Source: Candidatus Endomicrobiellum cryptotermitis
GTDB lineage: Bacteria > Elusimicrobiota > Endomicrobiia > Endomicrobiales > Endomicrobiaceae
NCBI GenBank assembly: GCA_031257835.1
Contig: JAIRNY010000003.1
Location: 1 to 62,881 of the forward strand
Direction: 5' to 3'
DNA: 62,881 nucleotides
The stretch's first letter is position 1; each line of letters opens with the position of its first letter. The position numbers and the translations under genes are program-made. Shown here one piece after another: positions 17,085 through 25,833 of this stretch. The notes beneath the pieces were generated by a model. It was not told where the DNA came from. It did no database searches and saw nothing but the letters and a program-made list of their open reading frames with translations.

Positions 17085-17258
17085 ATGGCATATCAAATTG
17101 ATGCAAGTGTGTGTGTAGGCTGTGGAGCTTGTACAGGTAATTGTCCAGTTGCTGCGATAGAACCTAGAGACAACAAGTATGTAATAAATCTAGACATTTG
17201 TGTAGGCTGTGGAGTCTGTGAGTCTATTTGCCCACTAAACGCAATTTCACAACAATAA
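17085..17258 (+). CDS. 2[4Fe-4S] ferredoxin
   Basis: This 57-residue ORF has a strong AGGAGGAAA ribosome-binding site. Two full cluster motifs are seen: CVGCGACTGNCPV and CVGCGVCESICPL (CxxCxxCxxxCP twice), the pattern of clostridial-type 2[4Fe-4S] ferredoxins. Such proteins carry low-potential electrons, for example from pyruvate:ferredoxin oxidoreductase (porGDAB at 59375-62588) or to IspG (22521-23603). It sits between frr and uppS, an unusual place that suggests co-expression with isoprenoid and envelope genes. Confidence 0.93.
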   Translation: MAYQIDASVCVGCGACTGNCPVAAIEPRDNKYVINLDICVGCGVCESICPLNAISQQ

Positions 17259-17260
17259 GG

Positions 17261-17959
17261 ATGACCTTGATACCCGTACATGTAGCTATTATAATGGATG
17301 GGAATGGTAGATGGGCAAAGAAAAGATCTTTACCCAGAACTTTTGGACATAAACAAGGGGTCAAAGCCATAAAAAAAATTGTTAAGGCTGCAAGTAGTCT
17401 TGGAATTAAGGTTTTGACTCTTTATGCTTTTTCAACAGAAAATTGGAAACGCCCAAAGAGCGAAATAAAAACTTTGATGGTTTTACTTAATTTTTTTTTA
17501 TCTAAAGAAGTTGACGAGCTAAATAAAGAAGGTGTTAAACTAAGAGTGTTAGGGGACTTGTCAAGATTTTCAGAAGATATAAAAATAGAAATAAAAAAAG
17601 CCTGTGATCTTACTTGTAATAATACAGGATTAAATCTGAACATAGCTTTAAATTATGGAGCAAGACAAGAAATTTTACAGGCTTTTGAAAAGATGTTAAA
17701 GCAAGGTATAAAGAAGCCTACAGAAGCCATTTTATCTTCTTTTTTATATACTGCAGGGCAACCTGATCCTGATTTACTTATTCGTACTTCGGGTGAGTTT
17801 AGAATATCAAATTTTCTTCTTTGGCAAATTGCGTATTCTGAAATTTATATAGTAGATAAACTTTGGCCTGATTTTAGTGAAAAGGATTTGGAAAGAGCAA
17901 TAATAAACTTCCAAAGTAGACAAAGACGCTTTGGTGGAGTTGTATTAGAAAAACAGTAA
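17261..17959 (+). CDS. uppS: Isoprenyl (undecaprenyl-type) diphosphate synthase
   Basis: This cis-prenyltransferase makes the lipid carrier for peptidoglycan and other polymers. The 232 residues start at the ATG two bases after the ferredoxin stop. An in-frame extension to 17228 would overlap ferredoxin and adds nothing conserved. Motifs are HVAIIMDGNGRWAKKR (catalytic Asp 13), LTLYAFSTENWKRPKSE and PDLLIRTSGEFRISNFLLWQ, followed by AYSEIYIVDKLWPDF. Next genes are cdsA, dxr and rseP, a common order in bacteria. Confidence 0.95.
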   Translation: MTLIPVHVAIIMDGNGRWAKKRSLPRTFGHKQGVKAIKKIVKAASSLGIKVLTLYAFSTENWKRPKSEIKTLMVLLNFFLSKEVDELNKEGVKLRVLGDLSRFSEDIKIEIKKACDLTCNNTGLNLNIALNYGARQEILQAFEKMLKQGIKKPTEAILSSFLYTAGQPDPDLLIRTSGEFRISNFLLWQIAYSEIYIVDKLWPDFSEKDLERAIINFQSRQRRFGGVVLEKQ

Positions 17960-18006
17960 AAGATAACTGCAATTGTCTAATGCAATATTTAAATTTGGAG
18001 ACTCCA

Positions 18007-18804
18007 ATGTTATTAACTAGAATATTGACGGCAATTGTAGGTATCCCTATTGTATTTTTATGTATATTTTTAGGTAATATGCCGTTTTATTTAATGATGT
18101 TTGTGGTATCTTTTTTTTGTGTTTATGAATATTTAAACATTTCAAAAAAATATAATCCTCATGTACTAATTTCGCTTGTGATGGCAGTTTTGTTTTTTGT
18201 ATTTTTACAATTCTTTAATAATTCCCCTGTAAACAAAGTATCTTTTTCTGCTATTGTAATATTATTAGTACTTTTTGTTAAAGAAATTTTTGGAGAAAAC
18301 CCTAAGTTTGCTGCTGAAAGGGTTGCAGTTTCATTTTTAGGAGCGTTTTTTATACCGCTTTCTTTAATACATATGGTGTATTTACGTAATTTAGATAGTG
18401 GTATGGAAATAACATTTTTTATTTTCCTTGTAGTTTGGGTGTTAGACACAGCAGCTTATGCTTTTGGTTTTATGTTTGGGAAACACAAACTTGCTCAGCA
18501 TATAAGTCCTAAAAAGACACTGGAAGGTGCTATAGCTGGAGTTATTTGTGGGTTATTGACAGCTGTGATAAGTAGAACAGTGTTCATGAGCGATATTTTA
18601 AGTATGCGCGATTCTATAGTGCTTGGGTTTATAATTCCTATTGTTGGCCAATTTTCAGACTTAGCAGAATCTCTTATAAAAAGAGATGGGGATATAAAAG
18701 ACTCTGGTAAAACAATTCCAGGCCATGGCGGATTTCTTGATAGGTTTGATTCTTATATTTTTGCTGCACCTGCTGTATACTATGTTTTAAAGTTTTTAGA
18801 ATGA
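18007..18804 (+). CDS. cdsA: Phosphatidate cytidylyltransferase
   Basis: CdsA makes CDP-diacylglycerol from phosphatidic acid and CTP in the inner membrane. The product is about 265 residues from the ATG at 18007, chosen because TTGGAG lies just upstream; the frame extends nine codons further. Multiple hydrophobic segments fill the first two thirds. The C-terminal signature runs from SLIKRDGD to PGHGGFLDRFDS, with the conserved Lys-Arg, Lys-Asp and His-Gly-Gly. The stop overlaps dxr by four bases (ATGA). Confidence 0.93.
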   Translation: MLLTRILTAIVGIPIVFLCIFLGNMPFYLMMFVVSFFCVYEYLNISKKYNPHVLISLVMAVLFFVFLQFFNNSPVNKVSFSAIVILLVLFVKEIFGENPKFAAERVAVSFLGAFFIPLSLIHMVYLRNLDSGMEITFFIFLVVWVLDTAAYAFGFMFGKHKLAQHISPKKTLEGAIAGVICGLLTAVISRTVFMSDILSMRDSIVLGFIIPIVGQFSDLAESLIKRDGDIKDSGKTIPGHGGFLDRFDSYIFAAPAVYYVLKFLE

Positions 18805-19964
18805 AAAGAATAACAATTTTAGGTTCATCAGGCTCTATAGGGACTCAAACTCTTGACGCTATTTCTTTAATGAAAGGAATGGTCAAAGTAGATGGTCTTG
18901 CTGTTGGCAAAAATATAAAATTATTGAAACATCAAATTAAAAAATTTAAACCAAAAGCTGTTTCTATAAGTAGTGCTTTAGAGGCTGTAAAGTTAAAAAA
19001 ATGGTGTAAAATAAATAACATAAATGTTAAAGTTTATAGTGGAAGAGAGGGACTAATAAAGCTTGCTACAATGTCTAGTATTAGTTTAGTAGTTGCTGCA
19101 GTTGTTGGTACAGCTGGGCTAGGTTCAACAATTGCTGCTATTAGAGCAAAGAAAGATATAGCTATTGCAAATAAAGAAACGCTTGTAATGGCAGGCGATT
19201 ATATAATGAAACTTGCTTCTAAGCTAAATGTTAAAGTTCTTCCAGTTGACAGTGAACATTCGGCTATTTTCCAATGTTGTAATGGTGAAAAAAAATCTCA
19301 AATAAAAAAAATAATACTTACTGCTTCAGGAGGTCCTTTTTATAAATATGTTGGCGATTTATCTAAAATAACTGTTAGTCAAGCATTAAATCATCCTACT
19401 TGGAAAATGGGAAAAAAGATTACTATAGATAGCGCTACTCTTATGAATAAGGGGTTGGAAGCTATAGAAGCGTCAGTTCTTTTTGGTATTCCTATAGAAA
19501 AGGTTGAAATTGTTATACATCCTCAATCTGTAGTACATTCTATGGTAGAGTATTTGGACGGGTTTGTTATAGCTCAACTTTCAAACCCAGATATGAGACT
19601 TCCAATACAATATGCTTTAACGTACCCAGAAAGGATTTGTTCTAAGATAAAACCTTTAAATCTTTGTGAAATTGGCAAATTAGAGTTTTATAAACCTGAT
19701 TTTAATAAGTTCCCGTGTTTAAGTCTTGCATATTTTTCTGCAAAGAAAGGATACACAATGCCTGCGGTTATGAGTGCGGCAAACGAAGTCTGTGTGGATG
19801 CATTTTTAAGTGGAAATATAAAGTTTACAGATATTTCAAAAATTGTTAAAAAGGCTATACTATCGCATAAAATTTTAAAAAATAAGTCTGTAGATACGTT
19901 TATCAAAGCGGACGCTTGGTCCAGAGGCTACGTTAGCAATTTAATAAAAAAGGGAATATTATGA
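18801..19964 (+). CDS. dxr: 1-deoxy-D-xylulose 5-phosphate reductoisomerase
   Basis: Dxr catalyses the first committed step of the DXP isoprenoid pathway (DXP to MEP, using NADPH and a divalent metal). The 387-residue protein opens with ITILGSSGSIGTQTLDAI, the NADPH loop. It has AIANKETLVMAGD, the metal and substrate segment LPVDSEHSAIFQC, TIDSATLMNKGLEAIEAS and HPQSVVHSMVEYLDG. ispG lies about 2.5 kb downstream, so two enzymes of the pathway are in the window. It overlaps cdsA and rseP by four bases on each side. Confidence 0.97.
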   Translation: MKRITILGSSGSIGTQTLDAISLMKGMVKVDGLAVGKNIKLLKHQIKKFKPKAVSISSALEAVKLKKWCKINNINVKVYSGREGLIKLATMSSISLVVAAVVGTAGLGSTIAAIRAKKDIAIANKETLVMAGDYIMKLASKLNVKVLPVDSEHSAIFQCCNGEKKSQIKKIILTASGGPFYKYVGDLSKITVSQALNHPTWKMGKKITIDSATLMNKGLEAIEASVLFGIPIEKVEIVIHPQSVVHSMVEYLDGFVIAQLSNPDMRLPIQYALTYPERICSKIKPLNLCEIGKLEFYKPDFNKFPCLSLAYFSAKKGYTMPAVMSAANEVCVDAFLSGNIKFTDISKIVKKAILSHKILKNKSVDTFIKADAWSRGYVSNLIKKGIL

Positions 19965-21013
19965 TTGTCCTTGAGATTTTAGGAATTATAGTAGGTTTTG
20001 GTTTTTTAATTTTTATACATGAGTTAGGACATTTTATTGCAGCTAAAATGTGTAAAGTAAAAGTGTTAGCCTTTGCGTTAGGTTTTGGGCCTGACATAGT
20101 AAAAGCTAAACATAATGGAACAAAATACGCAATAAAAGCTTTTCCTTTAGGTGGTTTTGTTTTGATGGCTGGAGAAAATCCTAAAGAAGCTAAAGGTGAA
20201 ATTGGCGAGTATTTATCGTTAATATGGTATAAAAAAATATTTATAGCTTTTTTAGGACCTTTTTGTAATTATTTACTTGCTATAATTTTGTTCGCTTTTA
20301 TTTTTAATATTTGTGGAACGTCAACAATATCTAACAGTTCTAAAATTGGTGATGTTTTAAAGAATTGTCCTGCAGAATATGCAGGGCTTGTTCCTGGAGA
20401 TAAAATAATATCTATAGATGGAAAAAGTGTAAATACTTGGGACGATTTGTCTGAAAATTTAAAAAGTAAAGCAGATAGAGAAACTTATTTTGTTATAGAA
20501 AGAGGCTCATATTCTTTTAATGTAAATATGCTTGTGTCAAAAAATCCTGTAACCGGAACAGGAGTTATAGGAATAACTCCTTATGTTATATATGAAGCTG
20601 CAAATTTTTTTAAGTCTGTGTATTTAGGTTCTAAACTTGTAATTGTTCATACTGTTATGACTGTAAAATATCTCTATAACAAAATAGTTTCTTTTGAAAA
20701 ACTTGAACTTTCTGGTCCTATAGGGATTATGAGTATTATGGCTGATGCTACAAAATCTGGTATTGATGAGTACTTAAAATTACTTGGTATTATATCTGTA
20801 GCTCTTGGACTCTTTAATCTTTTTCCTATACCCATGGTAGATGGTGGTATGATAGTATTATTTTTTATTGAAGGAATAATAAAAAAACAAATAAGCACAA
20901 AAGTTGTACAAATTTATAACACTATAGGCTTGTTATTTATTTTGCTTATTTTTATTTTTGCCACTTACAGTGATCTCTTGAGGTTAGGTATAGGAAAGTT
21001 GTTCGGCAAATAG
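19961..21013 (+). CDS. rseP: Site-2 metalloprotease RseP
   Basis: This inner-membrane zinc protease performs regulated intramembrane cleavage, typically of anti-sigma factors. The 350-residue protein has the zinc motif HELGH (H20-H24) in the first membrane helix. One PDZ-like domain lies around residues 110-190 (CPAEYAGLVPGDKIISIDGK). The second metal-binding motif is NLFPIPMVDGG, followed by the last membrane segments. A single PDZ domain is usual for shorter homologues. No anti-sigma factor substrate is visible in the window. Confidence 0.93.
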   Translation: MIVLEILGIIVGFGFLIFIHELGHFIAAKMCKVKVLAFALGFGPDIVKAKHNGTKYAIKAFPLGGFVLMAGENPKEAKGEIGEYLSLIWYKKIFIAFLGPFCNYLLAIILFAFIFNICGTSTISNSSKIGDVLKNCPAEYAGLVPGDKIISIDGKSVNTWDDLSENLKSKADRETYFVIERGSYSFNVNMLVSKNPVTGTGVIGITPYVIYEAANFFKSVYLGSKLVIVHTVMTVKYLYNKIVSFEKLELSGPIGIMSIMADATKSGIDEYLKLLGIISVALGLFNLFPIPMVDGGMIVLFFIEGIIKKQISTKVVQIYNTIGLLFILLIFIFATYSDLLRLGIGKLFGK

Positions 21014-21030
21014 TTTCTGTATTTGAAAGG

Positions 21031-21798
21031 ATGAAAATGTTAGATTCTTATAAGGACAGAAATCAAGAAGTCGATGAATTAAAAAAAGAAATAGACCAGT
21101 ATCGTCCATTTAGCAAGGATTTAGTAAATAACTTGCAAGAATATTACCGTATAGGGTTTGTTTACACCAGCAATGCTATTGAAGGTAATTCTTTAACGGA
21201 ATCTGAGACGAAAATTGTTATTGAGGATGGCTTAACAATCGGCGGAAAATCTATTAGAGATCATAATGAAGCTTTGGGCCATAGTGATGCATATACTTTA
21301 CTTGAAGAGCTTGCTTCTAATAAGTATATAACAGAGTCAGACATTCTTCAATTACATAGATTATTTTATATTAGAATAGATGAAAGTAAAGCAGGTAAAT
21401 ATAGAAGAGAGCAAGTTTTTATTTCAGGTACAGATTATTTACCTCCAAAATATAGTGATGTTCCAAAACTTATGCAAGAGTTTGTTGATTCAATGTCTTA
21501 TTTAAAAAAATCATTACATCCTATACGCTACGCAGCAAGACTTCATAAAGAGATTGCAACGATTCACCCTTTTAGTGATGGGAACGGAAGAACGTCAAGA
21601 CTTGTTATGAATCTTGCCTTGCTACAAGCCGGTTATCCTATTGCTATTATTGCACCTGTGTTAAGGAACGACTATATATCTGCTATAAGATTAGCTAACA
21701 AAGACAATGTGGAACCTTTTTATAATTTTATATCGAATATAGAATATGAAAACGCGAGAGATTATATTAGATTGTTAAAACATTATAATGCGAAATAA
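21031..21798 (+). CDS. Fic-family protein (probable AMP-transferase)
   Basis: Fic enzymes modify target hydroxyls, usually by AMPylation. The 255 residues contain the active-site motif HPFSDGNGRTSR (catalytic H179). Upstream, TSNAIEGN (about 46-53) fits the inhibitory-helix motif (S/T)xxxE(G/N), so the enzyme is predicted to be self-inhibited and to carry its own control. The gene looks intact, unlike the toxin-antitoxin pair that follows it. A GGATG context precedes the start; an in-frame ATG two codons on is an alternative. Its target is unknown. Confidence 0.88.
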   Translation: MKMLDSYKDRNQEVDELKKEIDQYRPFSKDLVNNLQEYYRIGFVYTSNAIEGNSLTESETKIVIEDGLTIGGKSIRDHNEALGHSDAYTLLEELASNKYITESDILQLHRLFYIRIDESKAGKYRREQVFISGTDYLPPKYSDVPKLMQEFVDSMSYLKKSLHPIRYAARLHKEIATIHPFSDGNGRTSRLVMNLALLQAGYPIAIIAPVLRNDYISAIRLANKDNVEPFYNFISNIEYENARDYIRLLKHYNAK

Positions 21799-21875
21799 TT
21801 CTATAATAAAGTCAGGTTTTGTTGACTAGGTATTCTTTGTTTAGTACCTTATTTGTACTGATAAGGAGATATAAT

Positions 21876-22147
21876 ATGAATCTCAATTTGAAAGAAGAAG
21901 TAAAACCAATTTCCTATGTCAAAACAAATGCAGCCGAAATGTTAGATTATATAAATGATAAGAAAAATCCTGTTATTATTACTCAGCATGGCCAAGCGCG
22001 AGGTATTTTTTAGATGTAGGATCTTATCAAACTATGGTTAATGCTTTATCCATCATGAAGTTAATTCAAATATCTGCTGACAGAGGTGTTCACGAGGGGA
22101 AAAAGTATGCTAATAAGTATATTTTTTCTGAATTAAGAAAAGGATGA
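21876..22147 (+). pseudogene. Phd/YefM-type antitoxin, one-base frameshift
   Basis: Preceded by AAGGAG, the ORF starts MNLNLKEEVKPISYVKTNAA and continues to IITQHGQARGIF, then stops at 22011. One base out of frame the protein resumes as LDVGSYQTMVNALSIMKLIQ and ends at 22147. The joined sequence is a typical Phd/YefM antitoxin of about 90 residues. The break lies in a run of six T at about 22005-22010. The stop overlaps the ATG of the following parE remnant, the usual antitoxin-toxin arrangement. Confidence 0.8.
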
Positions 22148-22497
22148 TTGAAAAATACATAATAAAATGGACACAACCTGCTCGTAATGATTTGTTTGAT
22201 TTTGTTAAATATATATAGCTGTTGATAATGAAAGTACAGCGTTAAAATTTTTATATAAAGTAGAACAGACAGTTGCTAAACTTGATGTTGCTCCAAGACG
22301 TGGGAGGAGCTCTCCAGAAGAGGATAGTTCCAGAATTGGAGAAATATGAGTAACTATGTATATCGTCAGATTATAGTTCATCCTTTAAGATTATATGCAC
22401 AATAGAAAAGAATGTTGTGTATATAATGACATCAATTGATGAAAGAAGGAATATAGAAGATGTTTTAATTAAAAAAATTTTAGATTTTAATGTTTAG
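22144..22497 (+). pseudogene. ParE/RelE-type toxin, multiple frameshifts
   Basis: The start MIEKYIIKWTQPARNDLFDF is a normal ParE/RelE N-terminus but ends in a stop at 22216-22218. Later pieces in other frames read AVDNESTALKFLYKVEQTVA, KLDVAPRRGR, VPELEKYE, NYVYRQIIVHPF and TIEKNVVYIMTSIDERRNIE, in the correct order. At least three frame changes and a small insertion near 22310 are needed, so the toxin is dead. The antitoxin upstream is broken as well, which fits loss of the whole module. Confidence 0.8.
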
Positions 22498-22520
22498 TTT
22501 ACATAATGGAATAGTTCTAT

Positions 22521-23603
22521 ATGAAGTTTTATAAAAGAAATCAAACAAAAAAGATAAATGTAGGTAATGTTACAATAGGAGGCGGCTCTCCTATTGCAGT
22601 TCAGTCTATGACAAATACAGATACTAGAGACTGGAAAACTACAGTAAAGCAAATAAAACAGCTAGAGGAAGTGGGCTGTGAAATTGTAAGAGTTTCTCTT
22701 GCAACTATAGAAGCTGCAGAAAATGTAAGTAAAATAAAAAAGCATATAAAAATACCTTTAGTTGCAGATATTCACTTTGATCATAAAATAGCAATTGAAG
22801 CTGTAAAACAAGGAATAGATAAACTAAGGATTAACCCTGGTAATATTGGTTCTAAAGAAAATGTTGAATCTGTTGTAAAAGAAGCAAAAAACGCGTGTAT
22901 TCCTATACGTATAGGAGTTAATGCAGGTTCGTTGAAAATAGTTCATAATTTTGTTTATAACGTATCTAAAGCAGAAGCCTTAACTAATGCAGCTATGGAA
23001 CATGTTCAAATTTTAGAAAATTTAAATTTTGAAGATATTGTTGTATCTTTAAAAGCGTCAAATATAGATACGAGTGTGCAGGCGTATAAACTTTTTGCTT
23101 CAAAAAGAAACTATCCTCTACATTTAGGAATAACGGAGGCAGGCTCTCTTTTTAATGGCACTGTAAAATCTTGTGCAGGTCTTGGAATAATGCTAAACGA
23201 TGGTATAGGAGACACTTTAAGAGTATCTCTTACGGCAAGTCCTATAGAGGAGGTAAAAGTTGCGTACTCTCTTTTACAGGCTATGCATTTGCGTAGTACT
23301 GGTCTAGAAATTATTTCTTGCCCGACATGCGCAAGATGTAAGGTAGACTTAATAAATATTGTTTGCGAATTTGAAAAAAAAGCTGCTTTAATACAAGATT
23401 TGAAAAAGGTTAAAAAACCTATAAAAGTTGCTTTGATGGGCTGTGTTGTTAATGGGCCTGGGGAAGCAGAAGACGCTGATTTTGGTATAGCTGGTGGTAA
23501 TGATGAGGGAATACTATTTAAAAATGGGCAAATTATAGGAAAAGTAAAGCCTGATAAATGGGTTTCTAAACTAATTGCTATGTTAAAGACTTGTTTGTCT
23601 TAA
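22521..23603 (+). CDS. ispG: 4-hydroxy-3-methylbut-2-enyl diphosphate synthase
   Basis: IspG reduces MEcPP to HMBPP in the DXP pathway with a [4Fe-4S] cluster and needs ferredoxin or flavodoxin. The 360-residue form is the usual short bacterial type. Seen are VGNVTIGGGSPIAVQSMTNT, CEIVRVSLATIEAA and LVADIHFDHKIAIEAVKQG, with IRIGVNAGSL further on. The cluster ligands are in ISCPTCARCKVDL and MGCVVNGPGEAEDADFGIAG. A possible electron donor is the ferredoxin at 17085. greA follows after 10 bases. Confidence 0.96.
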   Translation: MKFYKRNQTKKINVGNVTIGGGSPIAVQSMTNTDTRDWKTTVKQIKQLEEVGCEIVRVSLATIEAAENVSKIKKHIKIPLVADIHFDHKIAIEAVKQGIDKLRINPGNIGSKENVESVVKEAKNACIPIRIGVNAGSLKIVHNFVYNVSKAEALTNAAMEHVQILENLNFEDIVVSLKASNIDTSVQAYKLFASKRNYPLHLGITEAGSLFNGTVKSCAGLGIMLNDGIGDTLRVSLTASPIEEVKVAYSLLQAMHLRSTGLEIISCPTCARCKVDLINIVCEFEKKAALIQDLKKVKKPIKVALMGCVVNGPGEAEDADFGIAGGNDEGILFKNGQIIGKVKPDKWVSKLIAMLKTCLS

Positions 23604-23613
23604 GGAGTAAAAA

Positions 23614-24078
23614 ATGGCAGAAATTTATTTAACAAGAGATGGTAGGGAAAAATTAATTAAAGAGTTACAAGAGTTACAAAAAAGAAAACCGTCAATTCAA
23701 GATGAGATTGCTAAAGCAAGAGAACACGGTGACTTAAGAGAAAACGCAGAGTATCAGGCTGCAAAAGAAACCCTTACTAACCTTATGCGCAGAATTATGG
23801 ACCTTGACTCTAAAATAGCTAGTGCAAAAATTATAGAAGAACAAAATATAGATCCAGACAAGATTTTTATTGGTGTTACAATAACAATCCAAGACGAAGA
23901 TGGCGATAATTATGAATATAGAGTGGTAGACTTAGAAGAAGCTGATGTGTCTGCAAGTAAGATATCTGTACAATCTCCTCTTGTACAAGGGTTGCTTGGC
24001 CATAAAGTGGGCGAGACAGTTGATGTAGAATTGCCAGCAGGTAAAGCTAAATTTAAAATATTAAAGATTTCAAGATAA
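23614..24078 (+). CDS. greA: Transcription elongation factor GreA
   Basis: GreA rescues backtracked RNA polymerase by stimulating transcript cleavage. The 154 residues show the N-terminal coiled coil with IAKAREHGDLRENAEYQAAK, which carries the conserved acidic tip. The C-terminal FKBP-like domain ends GHKVGETVDVELPAGKAKFK. An AAGGAG site precedes the ATG. It sits between ispG and proS. Confidence 0.96.
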   Translation: MAEIYLTRDGREKLIKELQELQKRKPSIQDEIAKAREHGDLRENAEYQAAKETLTNLMRRIMDLDSKIASAKIIEEQNIDPDKIFIGVTITIQDEDGDNYEYRVVDLEEADVSASKISVQSPLVQGLLGHKVGETVDVELPAGKAKFKILKISR

Positions 24079-24096
24079 ATTTTCTAAGAGGAAAGT

Positions 24097-25806
24097 ATGT
24101 TGTTTTCTAAAATGTTGATCCCTACATTAAAAGAAGCTCCGCAAGATGCTGATATAGTATCTGCAAAGTTAATGATAAGAGCTGGTATGGTACGCAAATT
24201 AATGTCTGGGTTTTATGAGTTTTTGCCTTTAGGTCTTAAAGCTTTAAGAAAAGTAGAAAATATTATAAGGGAAGAAATGAACAAAGCCGGTGGACAAGAA
24301 ATAGTATTACCTTTGTTATTTCCTAAAGATTTATGGCTTCAGACAGGCAGATGGAACGTTTATGGTAAAGAACTTTTTAGAATTAAAGATAGAAAAGACT
24401 CTGAATTTTGCCTTGCCCCGACTGCAGAAGAAGCAGTTACTGACTTAGCTAGAAAAGAAGTTAAATCTTATAAACAATTGCCGTTTATGTTATACCAGTT
24501 TGGCACTAAATTTAGAGATGAAATTCGCCCGCGTTTTGGGGTTATGCGTTCTAGAGAATTTTTGATGAAAGATGCATACTCTTTCCATACAGATGAGGCG
24601 GATTTGGATGTATATTACAAACAAATGTATGATGCCTACATTAATATTTGTAAAAGGTGCGGGTTTAAATTTAGGTCTGTTGAGGCTGCTTCTGGTGCAA
24701 TAGGCGGGTCGCAGTCTTGCGAATTTATGGTGCTTGCAGATACAGGTGAGGAAGAAATTGCTTGGTGTAACTGTGGTTATGGAGCAAATAGTGAGAAAGC
24801 AGAAAGTTTAGTTGCAGTTTCTGATCAAAAGGAAGAACCTTTTGCTATGCAAGAAGTTTTGACGCCTGAAGTTTGCGCTGTAAGTGATGTGTCAAAATTT
24901 TTAAATTTGCCTTATGAAAAATTTATAAAAACTATGGTTTATTTAGCAGACGGATCTCCAATAGTTGTTTTAGTAAGAGGAGACTATGATGTAAACGAGA
25001 TAAAACTTCAAAGTTTGCTTGGGGTAAACGAAATTGCGCTTGCTGATGAGCAAACCATAAATTTTGTAACGAAATCCCCTAAAGGATTTGCTGGGCCTGT
25101 AGGTATTAAAGATGTAAAGATAATAGCGGACATATCTGTAGTAGAAATTCCAAATGCTGTCTTAGGGGCAAACAAAAAAGATTTTCATATAAAGAATGTG
25201 AACTATAAAAGAGATTATAGTGCTGATATAGTAGCAGATATTAGAAAAGTAAAAAAAGGTGATATCTGCCCAAAATGTAAAAAAGAAAATTTAAAGTTTT
25301 CTAGAGGAATAGAAATAGGTCACATATTCAAGCTTGGAACAAAATATTCTAAGTTCTTAAATGCTGCTTATTTAGATGTAAATGGAAAGGAAAATCTTAT
25401 TGTTATGGGTTGTTATGGGATAGGTGTTACAAGAATACTTGCTGCTACAATAGAGCAGTCTCACGATGATAACGGTATAATCTGGCCAGACAATATTGCT
25501 CCTTTTGAAGTTGTTATTGTGCCAATAAATTATGCTCATAAACACACAAAAGAAATAACAAATAAAATTTATAGAGAATTGTCAGCTAAAGGATTAGATG
25601 TTTTAATTGATGACAGAGATGAGAGAGCTGGTGTTAAGTTTAAAGATGCAGATTTAATAGGTATACCTTACAGAATAACAATAGGAGAAAAGAGTTTGTT
25701 AAATAATGCCGTAGAGCTTAAGTCTAGAGCTGCTGATAAAAATGCAATTAAACTTTTAAGTCCACAAGATGTAATAAATGAAATATTGAAAATATATAAT
25801 AAATAA
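24097..25806 (+). CDS. proS: Prolyl-tRNA synthetase
   Basis: This class II synthetase charges tRNA-Pro. The 569-residue length and the editing insertion mark the bacterial type. Motif 1 is around VENIIREEMNKAGGQEIVLP. Motif 2 includes FRDEIRPRFGVMRSREFLMK. The YbaK-like editing domain spans roughly 230-380. Motif 3 is in GCYGIGVTRILAA, and the anticodon-binding domain (FEVVIVPINY, DVLIDDRDERAGVKFKDADL) ends the protein. GAGGAAA precedes the start. Confidence 0.97.
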   Translation: MLFSKMLIPTLKEAPQDADIVSAKLMIRAGMVRKLMSGFYEFLPLGLKALRKVENIIREEMNKAGGQEIVLPLLFPKDLWLQTGRWNVYGKELFRIKDRKDSEFCLAPTAEEAVTDLARKEVKSYKQLPFMLYQFGTKFRDEIRPRFGVMRSREFLMKDAYSFHTDEADLDVYYKQMYDAYINICKRCGFKFRSVEAASGAIGGSQSCEFMVLADTGEEEIAWCNCGYGANSEKAESLVAVSDQKEEPFAMQEVLTPEVCAVSDVSKFLNLPYEKFIKTMVYLADGSPIVVLVRGDYDVNEIKLQSLLGVNEIALADEQTINFVTKSPKGFAGPVGIKDVKIIADISVVEIPNAVLGANKKDFHIKNVNYKRDYSADIVADIRKVKKGDICPKCKKENLKFSRGIEIGHIFKLGTKYSKFLNAAYLDVNGKENLIVMGCYGIGVTRILAATIEQSHDDNGIIWPDNIAPFEVVIVPINYAHKHTKEITNKIYRELSAKGLDVLIDDRDERAGVKFKDADLIGIPYRITIGEKSLLNNAVELKSRAADKNAIKLLSPQDVINEILKIYNK

Positions 25807-25833
25807 TCATGTTTTTATAAAGGAACTCTTAAT

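Noticed and set aside
17093-17281. Minus-strand open frame over the ferredoxin gene
   Set aside because: The plus strand encodes two perfect [4Fe-4S] motifs with a strong ribosome-binding site.
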